Source of the DNA: Sphingomonas sp. PP-CE-1G-424
GTDB taxonomy: Bacteria; Pseudomonadota; Alphaproteobacteria; Sphingomonadales; Sphingomonadaceae
Length of the DNA: 64,000 bases
Direction of reading: 5' to 3'
Assembly (NCBI RefSeq): GCF_004341085.1
Contig: NZ_SLXW01000002.1
Span: 186,001 to 250,000 of the forward strand
In this document: piece after piece, positions 25,731 through 35,564 of the stretch
Position numbering within the stretch: position 1 is the first letter of the stretch
Layout of the letters: every line of letters begins with the position of its first letter
Made by a program: the position numbers and the translations under genes
The notes under the pieces: generated by a model
Seen by the model: only the letters and a program-made list of their open reading frames with translations
What the model was told of the DNA's origin: nothing
Database searches by the model: none

Positions 25731-25834
25731 CCACCCCGGCGGAGGCCGGGGCCCAGTTGGGGGACGTTGCTGACGGATCGCGGCACGTCGTTATTGCCAC
25801 CTTTCCAACTGGGCCCCGGCCTTCGCCGGGGTGG
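25731..25834. repeat. Family A inverted-repeat element, forward orientation
   Basis: CCACCCCGGCGGAGGCC-type arms end in CAGTTGG/CCAACTGG. The centre is GGGACGTTGCTGACGG on the left with CGTTATTGCCACCTTTCC on the right. It is 15 bp from a C copy and 39 bp from an E copy. Confidence 0.9.
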
Positions 25835-25873
25835 AATGGAGGGCGGGGCGTTCTGGTCGCCGCTACCTCACGA

Positions 25874-25997
25874 TCCTCCCCCGCAAGGGGGAGGTGGCAG
25901 GCTCTTGCCTGACGGAGGGGGCGGCACGCGCCAACCTCTGCTCCGTGTCCTCCCCCTCCGTCCCCTTCGGCGACACCTCCCCCTGGCGGGGGAGGAT
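25874..25997. repeat. Family E inverted-repeat element
   Basis: TCCTCCCCCGCAAGGGGGAG and CTCCCCCTGGCGGGGGAGGA outer arms enclose inner pairs GTGGCAG...GACGGAGGGGG and CCCCCTCCGTC...GGCGACAC. No gene is seen in the rest of the gap. Confidence 0.88.
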
Positions 25998-26044
25998 TAC
26001 AATATCCGCTCTAGCGCCCCGGCAAACACGCGATACTCTGCACC

Positions 26045-27022
26045 ATGCTCCGCCCGCTGATTCTCGCGCTCGCCCTCCTCCCAGCGGCAGCCACGAATCG
26101 TCCCCCGCCAGCCGACCCGCTCACCGCCACGATCCACACCGAAGACGCCGACCGCTTCGCCGCGCTCTTCGCCAAGACCAAAGGCAAGCCCACCGCCGCG
26201 CAGCTGAAACGCGACTATCTCGACAAAGGCAGTTTCGGGATCGGCGTCTTCACCCCCGGCCGGATCGTCGATGCGGACAATCTCGCGCGTGCCATCGCTG
26301 CCAACCCCACCCGCTATGCGCAGGCGATCAAGACCTGCCTCCCCGCCGCCAAGGCCGCCACCGCCGATCTACGCGCGATCTATCTCGGCCTCCACGGCGC
26401 GCTCCCCGACGTGAAGCTCCCGCAGGTCTATATAGTCTTTGGCGCACACACCTCCGGTGGCACCGCCAAGCCAGGCGCGCAGGTACTCGGGCTCGAAGTG
26501 CTGTGCCGCATGTCGCCGACGCCCGAGAAACTGCGCCAGACGCTCCGCCATTTCTTCGCACACGAGACGGTGCATTCCTTCCAGCAGGACGCCGGCATGA
26601 CGCTCGCCCGCGATCCCCTGCTCGCCGCGATTCTCGTCGAGGGCGCGGCGGACTTCATCGCGCAACTCGTCACCGGCGAGGAGCCCGACGCCGCCCGCGC
26701 CGCCTGGGCCACCCCGCGCGAGGCCGAACTCTGGCGCCAGATGCAGGCCGACATCGCGCTCACCCGCAAGCTCACCGACAAGGACGACCCCGAGCAAGGC
26801 TCGCCCGAAGCCAAGGCGTACGCCCGCTGGATCGGCAACTACTCCACGCCGCCCGCCGGCTGGCCACCCGAACTCGGCTATTGGATGGGGCTGCGGATCT
26901 GGCAGCGTTACTATGCCGCCGCGCCCGACAAGCACGCCGCGCTAAGGGCAATGCTGGCGGTCCGCGATCCCCGTACTATTCTCGCCGCCGGAACATACAA
27001 GCGCCGCGGAGGTTCCCTCTAA
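26045..27022 (+). CDS. Exported HExxH zinc peptidase (gluzincin-like, DUF2268-related)
   Basis: The 325-residue protein has a short signal peptide (LRPLILALALLPAAA). The zinc-binding helix is FFAHETVHSFQ (H173, E174, H177), and the likely third ligand E199 lies in LVEGAADFIAQLV, 21 residues on, the spacing seen in gluzincins and in DUF2268 putative peptidases. A conserved-looking segment, LGLHGALPDVKLPQVYIVFG, precedes it and may form the edge strand. The C-terminal half has YWMGLRIWQRYYA, similar to the tail region of that family. It is probably periplasmic. The substrate is unknown. The gene stands alone between a repeat cluster and typA. Confidence 0.78.
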   Translation: MLRPLILALALLPAAATNRPPPADPLTATIHTEDADRFAALFAKTKGKPTAAQLKRDYLDKGSFGIGVFTPGRIVDADNLARAIAANPTRYAQAIKTCLPAAKAATADLRAIYLGLHGALPDVKLPQVYIVFGAHTSGGTAKPGAQVLGLEVLCRMSPTPEKLRQTLRHFFAHETVHSFQQDAGMTLARDPLLAAILVEGAADFIAQLVTGEEPDAARAAWATPREAELWRQMQADIALTRKLTDKDDPEQGSPEAKAYARWIGNYSTPPAGWPPELGYWMGLRIWQRYYAAAPDKHAALRAMLAVRDPRTILAAGTYKRRGGSL

Positions 27023-27112
27023 AGGCGACGAAATCCCGCTGCGTCTTCCCGCGGCGCAACAATTACGCTATGGCGCGCGCCAACCCCGTTCCTCGATCAA
27101 GAGAATACATTC

Positions 27113-28957
27113 ATGAGCCTCCGCAACGTGGCGATCATTGCGCACGTCGATCACGGCAAGACGACGCTGGTCGACCAGCTCTTCCGCCAGTCCGGCACCT
27201 TCCGCGACAACCAGCGCGTCGAAGAGCGCGCAATGGATTCGAACGACCTCGAAAAAGAGCGTGGCATCACCATTCTCGCCAAGCCGACCTCGGTCGACTG
27301 GACCCCTCCCGGCGAGTCCGAGAGCATCCGCATCAACATCGTCGACACGCCCGGCCACGCCGATTTCGGCGGCGAAGTCGAGCGCATCCTGTCGATGGTC
27401 GACGGCGTCGTCCTGCTGGTCGATTCGTCGGAAGGCGCGATGCCGCAGACCAAGTTCGTCACTGGCAAGGCGCTGGCGCTCGGCCTGAAGCCGATCGTCG
27501 TCGTCAACAAGGTCGATCGCAACGACGCGCGCATCCAGGAAGTGCTCGACGAAGTGTTCGACCTGTTCGTGTCGCTCGACGCGAACGACGACCAGCTCGA
27601 CTTCCCCGTGCTCTACGCATCGGGTCGCAACGGCTATGCCTCGACCGACATGGACGCGCGCGAAGGCACGCTGATCCCGATGTTCGAGACGATCGTGAAG
27701 CACGTGCCGCCGCCCGCCGTGGAAGTCGCCGGCGTGCCGTTCACCTTCCTCGTCACGCTGCTCGACCGCGATCCGTTCCTCGGCCGTGTCCTCACCGGTC
27801 GCGTCAATTCGGGTACCGTGAAGACCAACCAGGCGATCCACGCACTCGATAACGACGGCAAGATCATCGAGACCGGTCGTGCGTCCAAGATCATGTCGTT
27901 CCGTGGTCTCGAGCGGGTTCCCGTCGACGAAGCCAAGGCTGGCGACATCATCTCGCTCGCAGGTCTCTCGGTCGCGACCGTGGCCGACACGATCGCCGAC
28001 ATCACGGTGACCGAGCCGCTGCACGCGCAGCCGATCGATCCCCCCACGCTGTCGATGCGTTTTGCCGTGAACGATTCGCCGATGGCGGGCCGCGAAGGCA
28101 GCAAGGTGACGAGCCGCATGATCCGCGAGCGCCTGTTCCGCGAAGCCGAGTCGAACGTCGCCGTGAAGGTGACCGAGGCGGCCGACAAGGACAGCTTCGA
28201 AGTCGCCGGCCGCGGCGAGCTTCAGCTGGGCGTGCTGATCGAGACGATGCGCCGCGAGGGCTTCGAGCTGGGCATTTCGCGTCCGCGCGTGCTGTTCGGC
28301 GAGGACGAGAACGGCAAGAAGACCGAGCCGTACGAGACCGTCATCATCGACGTCGACGAGGAGCATTCGGGCACCGTCGTCGAGAAGATGAACACGCGTA
28401 AGGCCGAGCTGACCGACATGCGTCCGTCGACCGGCGGCAAGACCCGCATCACCTTCTCGGCGCCGTCGCGCGGGATGATCGGTTATCATGGCGAGTTCCT
28501 GTCCGACACGCGCGGCACGGGGATCATGAATCGGCTGTTCGAGAAGTACGGTCCGCACAAGGGCGCGATCGAGGGCCGCAAGAACGGCGTGCTGATCTCG
28601 AACGGGTCTGGCGAGGCGAACAACTACGCACTGGGTCCGCTCGAAGAGCGCGGCATCCTGTTCGTGGGCCACGGCGAGGCGCTCTATGAGGGCATGATCG
28701 TCGGCGAGAACGCCAAGCCGGACGACCTCGAGGTCAACCCGATGAAGACCAAGGCGCTGACCAACTTCCGCGCCTCGGGCGGCAAGGACGACCAGGTCCG
28801 CCTGTCCCCGCCGAAGCGCGCGACGCTGGAGCAGGCGATCGCGTACATCGACGACGACGAGATGGTCGAAGTCACGCCGAAGTCGATCCGTCTGCGCAAG
28901 CGCTTCCTGGATGCGAACGAGCGCAAGCGGGCGAGCCGGGCTAAGCAGAGCGCGTAA
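27113..28957 (+). CDS. typA: Ribosome-associated GTPase TypA/BipA
   Basis: TypA is an EF-G-like GTPase that binds the ribosome and helps assembly and stress adaptation. The 614-residue sequence has G1 [13 protein letters not shown] (residues 9-21), G2/G3 ERGITILAK and [16 protein letters not shown], and G4 NKVDR. The elongation-factor-like domains II and V are followed by the TypA-specific C-terminal domain, which contains [19 protein letters not shown] and [19 protein letters not shown]. The weak GAGAATA upstream leaves start choice to homology, which favours [19 protein letters not shown] strong terminator follows. It is transcribed alone. Confidence 0.97.
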   Translation: MSLRNVAIIAHVDHGKTTLVDQLFRQSGTFRDNQRVEERAMDSNDLEKERGITILAKPTSVDWTPPGESESIRINIVDTPGHADFGGEVERILSMVDGVVLLVDSSEGAMPQTKFVTGKALALGLKPIVVVNKVDRNDARIQEVLDEVFDLFVSLDANDDQLDFPVLYASGRNGYASTDMDAREGTLIPMFETIVKHVPPPAVEVAGVPFTFLVTLLDRDPFLGRVLTGRVNSGTVKTNQAIHALDNDGKIIETGRASKIMSFRGLERVPVDEAKAGDIISLAGLSVATVADTIADITVTEPLHAQPIDPPTLSMRFAVNDSPMAGREGSKVTSRMIRERLFREAESNVAVKVTEAADKDSFEVAGRGELQLGVLIETMRREGFELGISRPRVLFGEDENGKKTEPYETVIIDVDEEHSGTVVEKMNTRKAELTDMRPSTGGKTRITFSAPSRGMIGYHGEFLSDTRGTGIMNRLFEKYGPHKGAIEGRKNGVLISNGSGEANNYALGPLEERGILFVGHGEALYEGMIVGENAKPDDLEVNPMKTKALTNFRASGGKDDQVRLSPPKRATLEQAIAYIDDDEMVEVTPKSIRLRKRFLDANERKRASRAKQSA

Positions 28958-29062
28958 GCCTGGCACGGCGAAGCCGGCCAAGCTTACAAGCTCGGCCGGC
29001 CTCGCTAAAGCGAGGTCCGACGACGCGGCTTTGCCGCGGCGCGCTGGGCAAGAAATGAAGAC

Positions 29063-29094
29063 GGGCCGGGGGGAAACCTCCGGCCCTTTTTCTT
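29063..29094 (+). terminator. Intrinsic terminator of typA
   Basis: GGGCCGGGGG and CCTCCGGCCC form a 10-bp stem (one G-T) closed by a GAAA tetraloop, followed by TTTTTCTTT. It lies about 105 bp past the typA stop. Confidence 0.9.
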
Positions 29095-29126
29095 TGTGCA
29101 TTCGTGTCGATCACCCAGCTACACGC

Positions 29127-29222
29127 CGTCATTCCCGCGGAGGCGGGAACCCATATTGGCTAGCCTAGCGGGTACCTTGCAGACGTCAGAGGATATGGAT
29201 CCCCGCCTGCGCGGGGATGACG
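29127..29222. repeat. Family C inverted-repeat element
   Basis: CGTCATTCCCGCGGAGGCGG and CCGCCTGCGCGGGGATGACG flank CCCATATTGGCTAG and GATATGGAT. It lies in the 467-bp convergent gap between typA and the L,D-transpeptidase gene, which contains no further gene. Confidence 0.9.
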
Positions 29223-29291
29223 GACGTTGATGGTGGGGGGCGAAGGGCGGCACGAAGCAGCGGTCGACGCGGTAGGGATCATGCTCGCTAC

Positions 29292-29373
29292 CGTCATCCT
29301 GACGAAAGTCAGGATCCAGAGTAACGGCTGGCGACCTTCGTGGCTCTGGATCCTGACTTTCGTCAGGATGACG
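29292..29373. repeat. Family C2 inverted-repeat element
   Basis: CGTCATCCTGACGAAAGTCA and TGACTTTCGTCAGGATGACG arms with ATCCAGAG/CTCTGGAT extend the pairing to about 28 bp. The CGTCAT ends are shared with family C, but GACGAAAGTC replaces the GC-rich core. Confidence 0.9.
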
Positions 29374-29424
29374 GAGGAGACGATCCGCGGCATCACCCCG
29401 CACCACGACCCAAAACCGCCCCCC

Positions 29425-30090
29425 TCAAGCAGCAGTAATCCGTCCACCCCGCGCCAACATCTCCCCACTCGTCACGATCACCCGATCCCCCAGCCTAACC
29501 TGCTCGAAGATCAGCTTCGCGAACGCAGTCGGCACGCCAACGCACCCATGCGTAGCGTACTTCCCATCCATCAACGCGCTGCCATGGATCGAAACCCCAT
29601 CGTTAGTCAGCCGCATCATGTACGGCATCGGCGCCCCGTAAAGGTTCGACACATGATGCGCGTCCTTCTGCGTGATCTTGAACACGCCGAGCGGAGTCGG
29701 CTTCTCATCCGCGCCATAGATCACCGCCGCCGTCCCGATCTCGTACCCGCTGCGAAAGATCGACAAGGTCTGCGCCACCAGATCGATCGTGATCACGATC
29801 GGCCCCTCGGGCACGCCCTCGGTATCCCAGTAATACGCGCCATGCCGCAAAGGCTCTGGAACGTTCAGCACCCGCTTCACGACATACGCGTCGGCCGGGT
29901 CCTCGGCAGCGACCGCAACGGGCTTCGGCGCCGCCTTCGCAACCGGCACAGCGACCTGAGCCACCCGCGCCGGCGCCTCGACCGCCCGTACCCTCAACGG
30001 AGACCCGGACAAAGCCAGGCCACCGATCAGCACCGCACTCCCGCCGAGCACGGCAAAGGCGATCGCTCGCGTCGTCATCATCCTGCGCAT
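29425..30090 (-). CDS. Exported L,D-transpeptidase (YkuD domain)
   Basis: L,D-transpeptidases make 3-3 peptidoglycan cross-links or anchor proteins with a catalytic cysteine. The 221-residue protein has an N-terminal anchor or signal (RAIAFAVLGGSAVLIGGLAL) and an Ala/Val/Pro-rich linker to about residue 65. The YkuD domain follows from about 97 with the signature SIHGSALMDGKYATHGCVGV, giving catalytic C183 with H169. GPIVITIDLVAQTLSIFRSG is the usual domain entry. It is convergent with typA and divergent from the glycine-rich exported protein gene. Confidence 0.92.
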   Translation of the reverse strand: MRRMMTTRAIAFAVLGGSAVLIGGLALSGSPLRVRAVEAPARVAQVAVPVAKAAPKPVAVAAEDPADAYVVKRVLNVPEPLRHGAYYWDTEGVPEGPIVITIDLVAQTLSIFRSGYEIGTAAVIYGADEKPTPLGVFKITQKDAHHVSNLYGAPMPYMMRLTNDGVSIHGSALMDGKYATHGCVGVPTAFAKLIFEQVRLGDRVIVTSGEMLARGGRITAA

Positions 30091-30294
30091 CGCCGCACCC
30101 TATCCGATATTCGTGAACAATGCCCGGCCTGCCGCGCCGGCAATGTCCCCACCCGGGACTGCCCCAGCTATACCGTGGGTTAACAAGCCGTTCCGAACCA
30201 GTTCAGACCGAATCGCCTAAATCCTGAAACACGGTCGGACACTTATGCGTTTGTCCCAAGCGGACCGGGCGTAACTAGTAACGGAGTTCGGAAG

Positions 30295-30678
30295 ATGAAC
30301 GGGTTTTTCAAGAAGGCAGGTTTGGGCGTCGCTTTGGCGGCTACGGCACTCACTGCCGCCGCGCCGGCCGATGCGCAGCGCTGGGGTGGGTATGGCCGTG
30401 GCTACGGCGGCGGCTGGGGCGGCTATCACCATCGTGGCGGCGGCAATGTCGCGGGCGCAGCGGTGCTCGGCGGTATCCTCGGCCTCGGCGTCGGTGCAGC
30501 GATCGCCAGCAGCAACCGGCCGCGCTATTACGACCGCGGGTATTACGACGCGCCACCGCCGCCCCCGCGGGTCTATTACGAGGCGCCGGTGGCGACCTAT
30601 TATGCGCCGCGGTGCTGGAACGAATGGCGGGTCGACCCCTATTATGGCGACCGGGTTTCGGTGCGGGTCTGCAACTGA
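30295..30678 (+). CDS. Exported Gly/Tyr-rich protein with glycine-zipper segment
   Basis: The 127-residue product has a signal peptide (KKAGLGVALAATALTAAAPA, cleavage near ADA-Q) and a Gly/Tyr-rich stretch (RWGGYGRGYGGGWGGYHHRG). A glycine-zipper helix follows (GAAVLGGILGLGVGAAIASS), then a Tyr/Pro-rich part (YYDAPPPPPRVYYEAP) and a C-terminal pair of cysteines around WNEWRVDPYYGDRVSVRVC. Proteins of this layout are common in sphingomonad envelopes and of unknown function. GGAG precedes the ATG and a strong terminator follows, so it is probably a single-gene transcript. Confidence 0.82.
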   Translation: MNGFFKKAGLGVALAATALTAAAPADAQRWGGYGRGYGGGWGGYHHRGGGNVAGAAVLGGILGLGVGAAIASSNRPRYYDRGYYDAPPPPPRVYYEAPVATYYAPRCWNEWRVDPYYGDRVSVRVCN

Positions 30679-30698
30679 TCCGATCACGAGATCGACAG

Positions 30699-30731
30699 GC
30701 GGCGTCGGGAGCAATCCTGGCGCCGCTTTTT
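30699..30731 (+). terminator. Intrinsic terminator after the Gly/Tyr-rich protein
   Basis: GCGGCGTCGGGA and TCCTGGCGCCGC pair over 12 bp with two G-T pairs around a GCAA tetraloop, followed by TTTTT. Confidence 0.9.
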
Positions 30732-30786
30732 CGTCAGGTGCCTTTTTTGTGGCGCGCGCCCGGTGCTTGCCGCTAGACGCGCGACC

Positions 30787-31098
30787 ATGACCGATACGCC
30801 CAACACCCCCGAGACCGAAGCCGCCGCCACCCCGGCCGCAACCGGCGACACGCCCCCCGATCGCCTCTCGATCAACCAGCGCAGCCCGTTCTTCCAGCAG
30901 GACCTGCTCGAACGCGGCATCGGCATCCGCTTCAAGGACAAGGTGCGCCACGACGTCGAGGAATATTGCATCTCGGAGGGCTGGATCCGAGTCGCGCTCG
31001 GCAAGAAGGTCGACCGCAACGGCAACCCGCTGACACTGAAGCTGGTCGGTCCGGTCGAGGCTTGGTTCGAGCGTCCGGCAGCGACGAACGAAGACTGA
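30787..31098 (+). CDS. DUF3297 family protein
   Basis: The 103-residue protein is a clear match in pattern to DUF3297: after a Thr/Pro/Ala-rich N-terminal tail the core reads PPDRLSINQRSPFFQQDLLE, RGIGIRFKDKVRHDVEEYCI, SEGWIRVALGKKVDRNGNPL and ends VEAWFE. The family is small, cytoplasmic and of unknown function, common in proteobacteria. I use the ATG at 30787, since upstream in-frame codons are poor. It follows a terminator, so it has its own promoter, and it is convergent with the ABC-F gene across a family D repeat. Confidence 0.92.
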   Translation: MTDTPNTPETEAAATPAATGDTPPDRLSINQRSPFFQQDLLERGIGIRFKDKVRHDVEEYCISEGWIRVALGKKVDRNGNPLTLKLVGPVEAWFERPAATNED

Positions 31099-31108
31099 CG
31101 CTAATCTT

Positions 31109-31217
31109 CCCCCCTCCCTGGAAGGGAGGGGCCGGGGGTGGGTAGGCCAGCTTGAGCCGCAACTGCCTGAACACGCGGAACCCGACCCACCCCCAACCCC
31201 TCCCTTCCAGGGAGGGG
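31109..31217. repeat. Family D inverted-repeat element
   Basis: CCCCTCCCTGGAAGGGAGGG with GGGGGTGGGTAGGCC on the left is mirrored by GACCCACCCCCAACCCC and CTCCCTTCCAGGGAGGGG on the right. It fills a convergent gap. Confidence 0.9.
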
Positions 31218-31228
31218 CGTAAGGAAGC

Positions 31229-33097
31229 CTAGGCTTCGACTCCCTCCAGCGCCTCGCTAGCCTCAAGCCACTTGGCCTCGCTAGCCTCGAGCTTCGCATT
31301 CACCTCGGCGCGACGCTTGCTCAGATCCCCCATCGACATCCGCGAGAATCGCGGCTCCGCAGTCGCCGGATCGACCATCGCGCGGTCCAGAGCATTCCGC
31401 TCCTTGGTGAACTTCGCGGTCTGCTCCTCGATCTCGCGCAAGGCCTTCCGCAGCGCCGCATCGTTGCTCTTCGCCTCGGCCGCAGCCTTCTTCCCCGCCT
31501 TCTTGTCGGCCTTCGACGCCGCATCGCCCTTGCCGCCATCGCCCTTCAGGACGAACGCGATATAATCGTCGAGGCTGCCGTCGAACTCCTTCGCCGTCCC
31601 GTCGTCGACCAGCACCAGGCGATCCGCGGTCAGCTCCAGCATGTGCCGATCATGGCTGACCAGCACGACAGCGCCAGTGTACGCATTGAGCGCCTGTACG
31701 AGCGCCTCGCGCGCATCGACGTCCAGATGGTTGGTAGGCTCATCGAGGATCAGCAGATGCGGCGCATCGCGCGTGATCAGCGCCAGCGCCAGACGCGCCC
31801 GCTCGCCACCCGACAGCTTGCCGACCCGCGTCGTCGCCTTGTCGCCCGAGAAGCCGAACCGCCCCAATTGCGCGCGTACGGCAGCCGGAGTCGCGCCCTT
31901 CATCAGATGCGACATATGCTCGATCGGCGAATCGGTCGGATCGAGTTCCTCGACCTGATACTGCGTGAAATACCCGACCTTCATCTTGCCCGACGACGAC
32001 ATCTCGCCGTCCATCGGCGTCAGCTGCGCCGCCAGCAGCCGCGCGAGCGTGGTCTTGCCGTTGCCGTTGCGCCCGAGCAGCGCGACCCGGTCGTCGGGAT
32101 CGAGCCGCATGTTGAGCCGCTTCAGGATCGGCACGTCGGCATAGCCTACCGTCGCCATGTCGAGCGTGATCAGCGGCGGCCGCAGTTCGGTCGGGTTGGG
32201 GAAGCCGAACGACAGCGTCGGATCGTTATAGCTCTCGGCGATCGGCTGCATCTTCGACAGCATCTTCTGTCGCGACTGCGCCTGCTTCGCGGTCGAGGCC
32301 CGCGCGGAATTCTTGGCGATATATTCCTGCAGCTTCTCGCGCTGGACCGCCTGGTTGGCGCGCGCCGCCTCGATCTGCGCGAGCCGCTCGGCACGCTGCC
32401 GCTCGAACGCGTCGTAGCCGCCCGGATACAGCGTGATCTTGCCGCCCTGCAGATGCAAAATGTGATCGACCACGTTGTTAAGGAAATCGCGCTCGTGGCT
32501 GACCACCACGATCGTCGCCTTGTAACCCTTGAGGAAGTCCTCCAGCCACATCACCGCCTCGAGATCGAGATGGTTCGAAGGCTCGTCGAGCAGCAGCAGG
32601 TCCGGCTGCGAGAACAGCAGAGCGGCAAGCGCGACGCGCATCTTCCAGCCACCCGAGAAGCTGTCGAGCGTGCGCGCCTGCATGTCCTCGTCGAACCCGA
32701 GTCCGAGCAGGATCTGCGCGGCGCGTGCGGGCGCGGTATAGGCGTCGATCGCGATCAGCCGCTCGTACACGTCGCCGAGCCGGTCGGGATCCTCGCTCGT
32801 CTCGCTCTCGATCATCAGCGCGGCGCGCTCCAGATCGGCTTCGAGCACGGTCTCGAACGGTGTCTTCACGCCGTGCGGCGCTTCCTGCGCGAGGTAGCCG
32901 ATGCGGGCGCCCTTCGGCATGTCGGCGGACCCGTCGTCGGGCTCGAGCTGCCCTGCGATCACGCGCACCATCGTCGACTTGCCCGCGCCGTTGCGCCCGA
33001 TCAGCCCGACGCGCGAGCCCGGCGGCAACGCGGCCGTGGCGCCATCGAGGATAACGCGTCCGCCCAGGCGCACCGTGATATTGTTCAGGTTCAGCAT
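31229..33097 (-). CDS. ABC-F family ATPase (Uup/YheS-like)
   Basis: ABC-F proteins are soluble double ATPases that act on the ribosome rather than in transport. The 622-residue protein has two nucleotide-binding domains. The first has Walker A GRNGAGKS, signature SFSGGWKMRVAL and Walker B LLLLDEPSNHLD; the second has GRNGNGKT, LSGGERARLAL and LLILDEPTNHLD. The linker between them is the usual charged helical pair (RAERLAQIEAARANQAVQRE). A Lys/Ala-rich C-terminal coiled coil (residues 525-620) is present. Subtype could be YheS/Uup; I do not choose. The ATG at 33097 begins at the canonical MLNLNNITV. Confidence 0.93.
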   Translation of the reverse strand: MLNLNNITVRLGGRVILDGATAALPPGSRVGLIGRNGAGKSTMVRVIAGQLEPDDGSADMPKGARIGYLAQEAPHGVKTPFETVLEADLERAALMIESETSEDPDRLGDVYERLIAIDAYTAPARAAQILLGLGFDEDMQARTLDSFSGGWKMRVALAALLFSQPDLLLLDEPSNHLDLEAVMWLEDFLKGYKATIVVVSHERDFLNNVVDHILHLQGGKITLYPGGYDAFERQRAERLAQIEAARANQAVQREKLQEYIAKNSARASTAKQAQSRQKMLSKMQPIAESYNDPTLSFGFPNPTELRPPLITLDMATVGYADVPILKRLNMRLDPDDRVALLGRNGNGKTTLARLLAAQLTPMDGEMSSSGKMKVGYFTQYQVEELDPTDSPIEHMSHLMKGATPAAVRAQLGRFGFSGDKATTRVGKLSGGERARLALALITRDAPHLLILDEPTNHLDVDAREALVQALNAYTGAVVLVSHDRHMLELTADRLVLVDDGTAKEFDGSLDDYIAFVLKGDGGKGDAASKADKKAGKKAAAEAKSNDAALRKALREIEEQTAKFTKERNALDRAMVDPATAEPRFSRMSMGDLSKRRAEVNAKLEASEAKWLEASEALEGVEA

Positions 33098-33186
33098 GCG
33101 CGTCCCGTTAGCAGATGCAGCATGGTTTTGCGAGGGTGGGGAAGGGGGGCATTTACGGACCGATCCCCAAGTCCAACGCTTCTCGA

Positions 33187-33310
33187 TCCTCCCCCGCCAG
33201 GGGGAGGTGGCGCCAAAGGCGACGGAGGGGGAGGACACGGAGCAGACGTTTCGCATGCCTCCCCCTCCGTCTGGCAAGCGCCAGCCCCCTCGCCCTTGCG
33301 GGGGAGGATC
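33187..33310. repeat. Family E inverted-repeat element
   Basis: TCCTCCCCCGCCAGGGGGAG and CCCTTGCGGGGGAGGATC outer arms enclose the inner pairs GACGGAGGGGG and CCCCCTCCGTC. It is the first of three elements in the 478-bp gap upstream of the ABC-F gene. Confidence 0.88.
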
Positions 33311-33337
33311 AGATTGCGGATCCGTCCTCTATATAAG

Positions 33338-33445
33338 CCACCACCCCGGCGAAGGCCGGGGCCCAGTTGGCAAGGTGGTCGTAACGAAGCGCGGTCCGTC
33401 GTTCGCGACGTCCCCCAACTGGGCCCCGGCCTTCGCCGGGGTGGT
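33338..33445. repeat. Family A inverted-repeat element, reverse orientation
   Basis: CCACCCCGGCGAAGGCC-type arms with CAGTTGG/CCAACTGG. The centre is CAAGGTGGTCGTAACGAAGC on the left and CGTTCGCGACGTCCCC on the right. It sits 27 bp from an E copy and 29 bp from a D copy. Confidence 0.92.
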
Positions 33446-33474
33446 GCAGGTATTGGAATAGGGAGCCTCTAAAA

Positions 33475-33572
33475 CTCCCTCCCCTTCAGGGGAGGGCTGG
33501 GGTGGGGCTCGTCCGCGAACGTGTCGCTCGGGGCAGTGACCCACCCCGACCCTCCCCCGAAAGTGGAGGGAG
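33475..33572. repeat. Family D inverted-repeat element (variant)
   Basis: CTCCCTCCCCTTCAGGGGAG with GGCTGGGGTGGGG is mirrored by CCACCCCGACCCTCCCC and GTGGAGGGAG. No gene is seen in the surrounding gap. Confidence 0.83.
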
Positions 33573-33575
33573 CCA

Positions 33576-34592
33576 TCAGGTTTCGTCCGAAACGACCGCG
33601 TCGGCGGCGTTACCGCTGCCGATCATCGGAGCCGCCCGCCCACCAACATGAACCCGTACACCTGAAACCAGCCGCGTAGGCATAATCGCTGCACCCGCAA
33701 TCGCCGGACCAGACCGCGACACACCCCGGTGCACCGTCACCCCATGCAACGCATCGGCCGGCTCCGCACCCGAGTCCGCAACGTCATCCCGATTGCCATA
33801 ATGCACCGAAACCCCAGCAACCTGCGCCGCGACCGCCGCCACGCCACCACCGCTCGCCAAACCAACATCCCGAACCCCAGGCTCGACCCCGGCATAAGCC
33901 TGCCGAAACGTCAGAGCCCGCTCCAACGCCCCCTGCCAGCGATAGAACACATGCGCCCCGACCGTCGTGATCCGCGCGAGACTAGACGCCCACCAAGGCA
34001 AGATGCTCGTCGTATGAAACGACGTCGCCGCCCCAACCGGCGCGTACACGCTCCCACCCAGCGCCGCGCTCGCCACCGCCCGCGCGCGATCCCAAGCCCC
34101 CGGCTCGCGCGCCCGGTTCATTGAGCCATCGCAGGTAAAGCTGAACTGGCACCCGGTCCGCCGCTCGGCCCCCTGATACACGACCCCGCAAACGCTGTTC
34201 GGAAAGGCCCGGTCGCGAACGCGGTTCAACACCACCTGCGCCACCGCCCGCTGCCCATCCTCCGACTGCGATCGCGCCTCGTAATACACCGCCGCAGTCA
34301 GGCAGTCGGCGGCGCGCCCAGCATCATCAACGGAGTTCGAAGTCAGAAACGGTGGTGCAACGAACGGCGCCGCAGCCGCAAACGGCGCATCGGGTGCGGC
34401 CGTCGCGATCTTCGCGGAAATGTCGTCGGGCACATGCAACGCCATCCGGCTCAGCAAGGCGCGCGAGTTCCGCTCCGGCTGGACCCGAGCGATCGCCGCC
34501 GGCCGATCCGCCGGCACGCACGACGTCGCCATCACCAGAGCGGGCAGGCTGATCAGCGCGTGTGGATAAAGGCCGTAACCCGACGTCTTCAT
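33576..34592 (-). CDS. Exported cell-wall hydrolase, SleB family
   Basis: SleB-type (Hydrolase_2) enzymes cleave peptidoglycan glycans. The 338-residue protein has a signal region with a lipobox-like LVMATSC (Cys at about residue 25), so it may be a lipoprotein. The catalytic domain at about 94-235 contains CLTAAVYYEARSQSEDGQRA, VAQVVLNRVRDRAFPNSVCG and CQFSFTCDG, all conserved in the family, with the glutamate in YYEAR as the presumed acid. The C-terminal 100 residues are a Gly/Val/Ala-rich low-complexity tail. The start is the first ATG before the signal peptide. Cell-wall remodelling is the inferred role. Confidence 0.87.
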   Translation of the reverse strand: MKTSGYGLYPHALISLPALVMATSCVPADRPAAIARVQPERNSRALLSRMALHVPDDISAKIATAAPDAPFAAAAPFVAPPFLTSNSVDDAGRAADCLTAAVYYEARSQSEDGQRAVAQVVLNRVRDRAFPNSVCGVVYQGAERRTGCQFSFTCDGSMNRAREPGAWDRARAVASAALGGSVYAPVGAATSFHTTSILPWWASSLARITTVGAHVFYRWQGALERALTFRQAYAGVEPGVRDVGLASGGGVAAVAAQVAGVSVHYGNRDDVADSGAEPADALHGVTVHRGVSRSGPAIAGAAIMPTRLVSGVRVHVGGRAAPMIGSGNAADAVVSDET

Positions 34593-34675
34593 CCCCCCGC
34601 TCTAGGCCGCGGGGTTTAGAGACTGGTTAATGGGCTGCGGGAAGCGGGGAAGCGGTCGCTAACGAAACGCACCCC

Positions 34676-34756
34676 CGTCATCCCGACGAAAGTCGGGACC
34701 TCGATCGGCAAGGACGGAGCCGGTTACCGGGAGGTCCCAGCTTTCGCTGGGATGAC
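34676..34756. repeat. Family C2 inverted-repeat element (imperfect)
   Basis: CGTCATCCCGACGAAAGTCG and CAGCTTTCGCTGGGATGAC arms with GGGACC/GGTCCC flank a short centre. It lies between two minus-strand genes. Confidence 0.85.
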
Positions 34757-34766
34757 AACGACTAAC

Positions 34767-35560
<794 letters not shown>

Positions 35561-35564
<4 letters not shown>

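Noticed and set aside
29127..29373. CRISPR-like appearance of closely spaced palindromes
   Set aside because: The repeats are inverted, of different families and not separated by regular spacers; no cas gene is present.
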